Source: Planctomycetaceae bacterium
GTDB lineage: Bacteria; Planctomycetota; Planctomycetia; Pirellulales; Thermoguttaceae
Assembly (NCBI GenBank): GCA_031283515.1
Contig: JAITBS010000489.1
Span: forward strand, 1 to 21,225
DNA length: 21,225 nucleotides
Direction of reading: 5' to 3'
Both the position numbers and the translations under genes were made by a program. The notes under the pieces were generated by a model. The model ran no database searches. It had not been told where the DNA came from and saw nothing but the letters and a program-made list of their open reading frames with translations. Positions 7,717 to 15,800 of this stretch are shown here, piece after piece. How positions within the stretch are numbered: position 1 is the first letter of the stretch; each line of letters opens with the position of its first letter.

Positions 7717-7850
7717 AGTCCGCAGATTACACAGATTCTTTTAAAAGTTTATTGAATACAATTCTCGTGCATTTCGTTTGTTCTCTTTTCGTCTATTTTG
7801 TTATATTGTCTATTTTGTATTCTCAAAACAATCAGCGTAATCGGCGGACT
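7717..7850. repeat. 134-bp inverted-repeat element with CCGCAGAT ends
   Basis: The 21-base ends at 7717-7737 (starting AGTCCGCAGATTAC) and 7830-7850 (ending GTAATCGGCGGACT) are inverted copies matching at 18 of 21 positions. They enclose about 92 bp with CGTTTGTTCTCTTTTCG. The same core (as CGAAAAGAGAACAAAC) and the same CCGCAGAT end units recur near 20778-20925. It could be a MITE-like or palindromic intergenic repeat. No transposase or clear target duplication was seen. Confidence 0.6.
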
Positions 7851-7914
7851 AAATACTTTGGAATTGGGAACAGAACGGAAATCGTTACAAGACCTTGTGT
7901 CGGTCAATCGGGTT

Positions 7915-9195
7915 TTATTGCGGAAAATTCCGTAACGCAATTGCCATAAGCAATTTAATTCGGTTTAATTGATTGACTTCAGTTGAACCGGGATCATAGT
8001 CGATAGCCGTAATATTTGATTTGTTGTAACGTGAACGTAGTTCTTTCAACACGCCTTTTCCCGTAACATGATTCGGCAGGCAACCGAATGGCTGAACACA
8101 AACGATATTGGGAATATTCTGTTCAATAAGTTCGACCATTTCGGCAGTTAATAGCCATCCTTCACCGGTGTGATTGCATGTGGAAACAATTGGTTCGGCT
8201 AACTGAATTAGGTGTTGAATTGTTTCCATAGGAGCAAACCGGCGGCTTTTTTTGAGAATATTTCGAACTTTATTTCGTTGATGTTCGATCAGCCAGACGC
8301 CGGCGGAACTTTTCAATCCGGCAAGAAAAGGAACATGCGAATATCGTTTCCGTTGCTTATCTGAAGTCAGGCAGTACAACATGAAGTCAAGAATATTCGG
8401 AACAACAACTTCTCCGCCTTCCTGTTCAATCAGGGAAATTAAATGGTTATTGGCGCCTGGGTGGTATTTGATGAGAATTTCCCCGACAATTCCCACTCGC
8501 GGACGTGTTTGGAATCCGGTCAATTCTATAACATCGAAATCATGAACAATCTGAGTAACAAAATCCGTAACACGATGTTTTCCATTTTGGAGTATTTCTG
8601 TCCGTAAACGTTTGAGCCATGTTTCGACCAACACGTTGACAGAACCCTGAACCGTTTCATAAGGACGGCAACGATTGGAAAGTGTCAGCAACAGATCACC
8701 ATACAAAAAGGCAAGAAACATTTTTTTCAACATTTTGAAGTTGACGTTAATACCTTTGGTGTTACCGTTGGCGATGTCAACACTGAACGGAATCACCGGC
8801 ACATGATGAAATCCTGCTTTTGTAACAGCAATTTTTAGAAAAGTTGCGTAGTTTGTTGAGCGGCAGCCGCCGCATGTTTGTGAAATCATTAAAGCGGTTT
8901 TATCAGGGTCATATTTTCCTGATTTCATTGCTTGAATGAGTTGACCGACAACAACGATGGCAGGATAACAGACATCATTGTTGACGTAACGTAAACCATC
9001 CTCAACAGATTCGCGGTCAATTTCGGGCAAGATTTCGAAACGATAACCGTGATTCTCAAAAACGGACTGGAATAATTCAAAATGAATTGGTGCCATTTGC
9101 GGACAAAGAATTGTCCGAATTTCCTTATCTTGAGCAGTAAATTCCGGTGTTCGGTGTGGTCGTTTAACAACCTGATGATCAATAAGAATCGGCAT
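7915..9195 (-). CDS. 2-hydroxyacyl-CoA dehydratase / activase-related [4Fe-4S] protein (stand-alone C-terminal module)
   Basis: A 426-residue protein that matches the C-terminal part of the large CoA-substrate-specific activase-related proteins and the HgdB-type 2-hydroxyacyl-CoA dehydratase fold. Cys76 (NNDVCYPAIVVVGQL), Cys108 and Cys111 (SQTCGGCRSTN) are good [4Fe-4S] ligand candidates. Other recognisable blocks are GEILIKYHPGANN (238-250), HTGEGWLLTAEM (342-353), QPFGCLPNHVTGKG with Cys372 (368-381) and DYDPGSTEVNQLNRIKL (399-415). In many bacteria this module is fused behind one or two BadF-type ATPase domains in a protein of over 1000 residues. Here it stands alone and no activase lies next to it. 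The substrate is unknown; a redox or radical-type dehydration role is inferred from the family and implies anaerobic or oxygen-sensitive chemistry. The start at ATG 9195 lacks a clear Shine-Dalgarno sequence. Confidence 0.82.
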   Translation of the reverse strand: MPILIDHQVVKRPHRTPEFTAQDKEIRTILCPQMAPIHFELFQSVFENHGYRFEILPEIDRESVEDGLRYVNNDVCYPAIVVVGQLIQAMKSGKYDPDKTALMISQTCGGCRSTNYATFLKIAVTKAGFHHVPVIPFSVDIANGNTKGINVNFKMLKKMFLAFLYGDLLLTLSNRCRPYETVQGSVNVLVETWLKRLRTEILQNGKHRVTDFVTQIVHDFDVIELTGFQTRPRVGIVGEILIKYHPGANNHLISLIEQEGGEVVVPNILDFMLYCLTSDKQRKRYSHVPFLAGLKSSAGVWLIEHQRNKVRNILKKSRRFAPMETIQHLIQLAEPIVSTCNHTGEGWLLTAEMVELIEQNIPNIVCVQPFGCLPNHVTGKGVLKELRSRYNKSNITAIDYDPGSTEVNQLNRIKLLMAIALRNFPQ

Positions 9196-9212
9196 AAACG
9201 CAAATAAATTTC

Positions 9213-9246
9213 AAATGGAAATAGAAATGGAAACGGAAATGGAAAT
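9213..9246. repeat. Imperfect hexanucleotide tandem repeat (AAATGG)
   Basis: The stretch reads AAATGG AAATAG AAATGG AAACGG AAATGG AAAT, five and a half units with two single-base variants. It lies 18 bp upstream of the dehydratase-like start codon, in the position of its 5' leader or promoter. Confidence 0.75.
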
Positions 9247-9285
9247 CTTAGTTATACTTGGCACGGTTAAAAACGGCACACTTTG

Positions 9286-9311
9286 TTTATAAACTTCCTT
9301 TATAAACTTCC
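9286..9311. repeat. Perfect 13-bp tandem duplication
   Basis: TTTATAAACTTCC occurs twice back to back with no mismatch (9286-9298 and 9299-9311). It is a small duplication in the divergent promoter region. Confidence 0.8.
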
Positions 9312-9802
9312 AACGCCAACATCATAAACAATTATGTGTAATCTACCAATATTTTATAACAGTGTCAAGAATACTTATACTTTTGGTCTTAACAATATCT
9401 TTGGTGACTATTCACGAAAATAATCTGAACACAAATTCTCATTAACTAAATGACCACTAAATATAAAATATCTGTCAAATAAAATTTTGTCTTATTTTAT
9501 CCTATTTTAACGATGTGATAAGTATTCACCTCCAAGAGATAAAGATTTTTTTACCTGATGAAATAAACGATAAGTAATTCTTGATCAAATGTGAAAAATG
9601 TGATTAATCGATAAACGAATTGTAAATCGGTACTTCTAGTATTAAGGATAAAATATCGGCTATAAGTAAAAAAAATTTTTTAGAAAAATTACTGAATGCG
9701 GATAATAAAGCCGATTGCAATAGGAACAGGTTTCCCTAAAAGAGACCACCGGTTTATACCGAGCTTATCAACTAATCTTATTTAATCAAAAGAGAAAGTG
9801 TT

Positions 9803-12800
9803 ATGAAAAAGAAAAACAGGACAGAGCGCAACTGTTGCGCGCATAACGGCCTCAATAGGTCAAATCAACAGACAAAAAATTCTTTAAAAAACATTATTCG
9901 AACAGCTATTCGAAAAATGTTGAAAAATCCAATCAAAGCCGCCCTGCTTCTTGCCGCTCTGACTCTAACCTGTGCAGGAAATAGCCCAAGTAAATTTAAT
10001 GTAACTTATGCTGTTGAAATTGAATTGAATTCCTCTTTAAATAACGTTTTTGAAATTCCGTCTCATTCTAATCAGTATGCCAATCTGTTCATTATTTTTG
10101 ACCAGCCTAAGTATTATTGTGCAGACTCACCTTCACAAGAAACATACAACTCAGGTGATACTTTTAAGTTGACTAACGATATTGTTATTGCTGAAGACTA
10201 TTCGGCTCTTACAGGAATATTGACAACGGATCATGAATTATACTTGAATTTTGACACAAAAAACACTAATGTTTCAAATATAAATACGTCTGCCGGAGCG
10301 GATACACTGACCACCGGATTCGCTTATATTTCCGGTAAATCATTTTCCGGTACTCTTTTGACACAAAAAACACCCGTAGAACATTCTTATGATATTTCAG
10401 CATCGAACGGTAATACTTATGGTTTTGTTTTTGCCAATGGTATTGATCCCAAGACCAATAAACCTGCTCATTTAAGCGGCGCAACAATCGAACTTTTCGG
10501 AACAATTAATGCAAAAAACGAAACAGGAAATACTTACGGTTTCCTTGCCGGAAATTTAGAAGATAATAATTCGATACATTCACGCATAAAAATTGACAAG
10601 ATTTATTCAAACCTCACTGATATTGGTAATTGGGCTTATGGTTTTATTGCGGGTGATATTTTGGCGGAGAACGAAATAGAACTCGGTGCTGTAACCGCTC
10701 AAGTTTCCGGCGGCTTTTCCAAAACAGTAATTGCAACTGAGTTACAAAATATTAACGGTAATGTGAAAATTGATAATATTACCGCAAGTGGAAAAAGTAA
10801 TTCCGTCAGTGATTTTGCCATCGGATTGAGTGCTCAATCTATTCTTTCGGATGCAACTGTAAAATTGGGAAATATCCAAACAGATATAGAAGGTTTCGGA
10901 GATTCTGTTGGTGTTGATATTGGTCGTCTTGGGAGTCAGACGGTTAGTGCCAATACCGGACAGATTAAAGGAAAGCTTACTGCGAACAATATTATCGTAT
11001 CAGGTCAGATTGCCAGAGGATTCTATCAACACAATTCCGATGACACTCAATCAACTTCGGTAATTTCCGGTGTTGTTCGGTTAGGAACAATTGATGTAAC
11101 TGGTACGGATACTGCAATAGGTATTCAACTCGGTGAAATAGGGAAACATGATCATGGGTTAGTTGAAGCGAAAAAATTAGTTCTGCAAGACAATATTATT
11201 GTTAATGCAAACAATACAACAGGCGGATGTACGGTAATTGGTATTACTGCCGGACAACTTGAGAACATTGATATTGCACATGAAATTTTAGCCCATGCGG
11301 AGAATAATAGTAATCAAAACTCTGTGTACGGTATTTATACATCGGGTTATTTGGAAAGTGATGATAATAATTCTATAAAAGGGAGTATCATCAATATTCT
11401 TGACAACAGCTCCATTTTTGCAACATCTAATGGTGTAAGTTCTAATGTCGCCGGTATCAGGATGGATTCAACAACCGGCGATACCGTTAATATTATGAAT
11501 ACTTTCACTAATATTTGGAATAATAATAGTAAAGAGTTTACATTGATCGGAGTTGAAAAACTTGTGGTCAATCAAAACGCAACATTGCCGCTCGGCAGCA
11601 AACGCGGAACTGCAACAAATATAAGTGACGCTGCCGAAACAAGTGTTGCCGAAAATAGTTCGCTTTCGGTGGACGATACATTTTTCAACGGCGGTGTTCA
11701 GAAAAAAATCGGTAAAGGAATACTTACTGTTACAAGCCGCGATGATTCTTATGGTGAATTATCGAAACTCGAAATTCGTGAAGGAACATTTGAGTTAAAA
11801 GAAGAATTTGGAGGTCAAAAAACAACTATCATCTTTGATGATTCGACAAACAGCGATACCATCAAGATTGCTGATAAGGCAATACTGAAAATCATCGGTG
11901 ATAATGTTGGTTTTATTAATCAATCTCAAGCGAATAAGTATGCCGATACAAACGACAATCAAGAAATTTATAATTTACTGCCGCATCTTTATATGACTGT
12001 TGACGGCGGAACTGTTGAAACCGATGAGGCAACCAATTTGATTGCGCCCGGATTGTTTGTTCTTCTCGGCAACAACGGTGCAACAATTGATACAAAATAT
12101 GAGCGGACTCATGTTCTTGTCGGCGATATTGCAACAGTAACCGGTGTAACAGGTAATCCTGAGTTGAGCAAAAAAGGAGAGGGGAAATTGGAAATTCAAT
12201 ACGGTTTTGATCTCCGCAATGGAACAATCAATGTCAACGAAGGAACTTTCCAATTTAATAACGGTAATTACATTGCAACTAATAATGCCGCATCTGTTGA
12301 TAGTTCAGCGAAAGTCAATAATATTATTGTTGACGGAAATTCGGCGGTTCTCGATCTTACGGCAAATTCGGCTGTAAAAGTTTTTGAAACAAATGATAAT
12401 GCTTTAACAATTAAAAACGGCGGTACGGCAAAATTTGATATTTTATCAGGGCTTGTTCAGAATAATTGGAACAGTATATCAAGTCCCGAATATAAAATCG
12501 CGGTTGAAAACGGAACATTGGAACTTTATAATGGAACAAATTCTACTAATCTTGATAAATTGACTCCGCATTTAAGCGGCGTTACAACAACCATCAAAAC
12601 AACTGCTGCAATTAACATCGGTCAAGATATTACCTTTGATCCGGGTAACGTTACAATAGTTGGAAACGATCCTGCCGATGTAACTAAAAAAGGTGAAGGA
12701 AAACTACGTATTCGATACAATTTTGATCTTGGAGGCGGAAATATTGATGTTCAAGAGGGAACGTTGGAAATCAATCCCGATCCGGTTAGTAATTCTCTGA

Positions 12801-15800
12801 AATTTAATGCTAATATTAACTTGAACGATAAAAAATTAATTATCGGCGAAACAGCCAATACCGCACAATCTGTTACTATCGGAAGTCTTGAAGGTAACAA
12901 AAACAGTACAACAAATATTCATGCCAATAACTCTTTAATTATTACTGGAACAAGTAATTACGCCGGTCAATTTATGGCGGCATCCGCAAACGTAAACAAT
13001 CCCGCAAAATTGATTGCCGGTAATGAGAACAACAAAGCGATTGTAACTTTAAATCATGAAAAACCGTTCACGAATAATAACAGTACAACAATTGATCATG
13101 CCGAAAATCTCCAGATACAAATCAATGCCGGTTCCAAACTGGTATTGGATCGTTCCGGCATAACTGAACCGGAATATGTTTTCAATCAGAAACTGAATGA
13201 CATGGGAACATTGGAGGCAGAACTACAAAAAACAGAAACAAAATTCGGTTTTGGTAACAATGTTCAAGATGATTTTTCCGGAACTGTCAGTTTAACAAGA
13301 GGAACAATTGAACTTGACAATTCCAATAATAAAAATGCAGAATCGTTAAAAAATGCAACATTAAAACTGAATACAGAATCAGTTGCCGATGTTAAATCAA
13401 ATACTGCGATTGGTAATCTCAGCATAAACGGCGGAACAATGAAATTTACCACCGATGAAATTTTACCAAACATGCTGTTGACGGTTAATGATTTGGATAC
13501 GAATAATAAAATTGTCATGCTTGAACTTTTCGGTGAAATAACCGGAGAAATTGATACAACAGCACTTTCAACTCAAAACTTTTTTGATTATGCCGACAAT
13601 GTTTCAAATTATCAGCAACAACTTATTGCCGTCCAAAAATTTGTTAAAGGTTCAACCGGTGATATTAATTTAAAATCGCCTGCCGATGCCGAACAAACGA
13701 AAACGATTACGCAACAAAATGAAGATATCGGTACAATAACTTTTAATTATAACGCCAGTATCAAAAATGAAACCATAGACAAAGGTGTTTATCTTGGTTA
13801 CGGTTTGACACAAATCGAAACGTATAATACGAAAACAGTTGAACTGAATGCGTCGGGTTCTACAAATGAAAAATTGTTCGCAAAATTAACAGGAGCCGGT
13901 AATTTCAAATTTACCGGAAAGGAAGGTCAGAATGTCTTTGTTGGTAACATAAATAGTGATTATACCGGTGTTACTGAAATTACCGGTAAAAATTTCACAG
14001 TTACCGCCGGAAGTAATAATGTTTTCGGTAAGACTTCCGAATTGAATGTCGATGCGGACGCCAATGTCAACTTAGAAGATAAATCACAAACTGCCGGAGC
14101 TTTGACAGGTAATGGTACAATAACACTTGGCGATTTAATTGTTGACACAAAAAATGGAACAACAGAAGATTCAGAATTTTCAGGGACATTGACTGGTTCC
14201 GGTTCACTGACAAAAGATGGTAATGGAAAACTGACTCTTTCCGGTACAAATACTTACACCGGCGCAACAAATATTAATGACGGAACTCTGGCATTGGAAA
14301 ATTCCGCTGATATTGCGTATTCCTCCGGCGTGAATATCGCAAGTGCCGGAATACTCGATGTCAGTGGTGTTACAACAAATGGTGTAAGTATTAAAAATTT
14401 ACAAGGTTCCGGTAATCTCAGATTTGGTGATAAAGAACTTTCTGTTGCAAAAGGTAATTTCAGCGGTGTTATCGAAGGTGCCGGAATACTAACAAAAACC
14501 GGACATGATAAATTGACTCTTTCCGGCAATACATATTCCGGTGTAATAAATATTAACGCCGGAACTCTGGAATTAACCGGTCAAAACACTGTTGCCAATT
14601 TGTCCGGCATTAATGTTATAGGAACGTTTGATATTAGCGGAGTTACGAATAAAATCAATACTCCAATCTTACAAGGTTCCGGTTCTATCAAACTTGGCGA
14701 TAGCGAACTTGAAGTTGCCAAAGGAGTTTTCAGCGGAGTTATCAGCGGTGCCGGAACATTGACAAAAACCGGAACATTAACCAAAACGACAGATATGGAA
14801 ACATTAACTCTTTCCGGCGTGAATCTTTATACCGGCGCAACAAATATTAAATCAGGAACTCTTGTATTGAGCGGAAGTATTGACAGCACGTCAAGAATTA
14901 ACGTTTCGGAAAACTCTGTGTTGGATGTTCAAGGTAATAAAACGCTCAATAATCTCAATTCCGCCGGAATTGTTACATTTAACGAAGATATCGTTCTTGC
15001 AACAGCCGGTACGGATCCATTCGTTATCGACACGGAAATTACCGGACTCGACGGAACCGGTATTGTTACTAAAATAGGAACGGCAACCGCAAAACTCGGT
15101 AATAACAAAGTCGGTACTTTTGTACAAAAAAACGGTGAAGTTATTCTCACCGGAACATTGACCGGAAATTACAAACAAGAAACCGGTGCTTCAAATTTTG
15201 TTGCAGAAGCATCCGGCACTGCAAACAATATCGCTACAATTACCGGTAATGCCGAATTTACCGGTGATGTGGAATTGGTAAGCAAAATTGTTATCGGCGG
15301 TGATTTGACATTTGGAGATAATGCTGTTGTGAATATTGATACGGATACAATTGGTGCATCCAATGTACTTATTGATGTTGCAGGAAATATTCGTTTTGGT
15401 AAAGGAGTGAAATTAAATATTGAGAACTGGGCAGCAGGAAGTGGAACACAAACTTATACCTTGCTGGAAAGTTTCAATCTGGACGGTTCATTTAATAATA
15501 TAACATTTGACGGTAAAGATCCATTCATCAATAATCGGCAAGGATACGAACTCGATCATATTACGAAACCGGCAAGCATTAGTTTTGTAACGTTTACAAA
15601 AAAACTGGCGGTTAATCGTACAACCGGCGGCAAGTGGTCAGATTCCGGCTGGAATGATTCCGATGATAAAAAATTCTATAACGGTGATTATGTCACGTTT
15701 AATGGCAGCGGCGAGCAAATGATGGATGTGGACAAAATGGTTGAAACAGCAGGAATTAATGTAATCGGCGGTAAATGGCTGTTTAACGGAAACAAAATTA

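Larger units (their letters stand above)
7213..7914. other. Repeat-bearing intergenic region between two minus-strand genes
   Basis: About 700 bp upstream of leuD with no credible gene; the short frames here lack ribosome sites and fall over the repeats. It holds an imperfect inverted repeat (7543-7634) and a composite inverted-repeat element (7717-7850). It also has short phrases such as AGATCAACAGAATCGACAGG near 7340, of a kind that looks like intergenic repeat debris. The leuD promoter must lie in the right-to-left reading of this stretch, but no clear box was found. Confidence 0.5.
9196..9802. other. Intergenic region between divergent genes with short tandem repeats
   Basis: This 607-bp AT-rich spacer lies between the dehydratase-like gene (minus) and the giant autotransporter (plus), so it should carry both promoters. 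It holds a hexamer repeat at 9213-9246 and a 13-bp tandem duplication at 9286-9311. The rest shows no credible gene. A TTGTAA/TATTAA pair near 9620-9645 has poor spacing and is not called a promoter. Confidence 0.45.

Noticed and set aside
7749..7949. Two 63-65-codon frames on opposite strands
   Set aside because: They fall on the inverted-repeat element and the end of the dehydratase-like gene; they mirror each other and lack ribosome sites.
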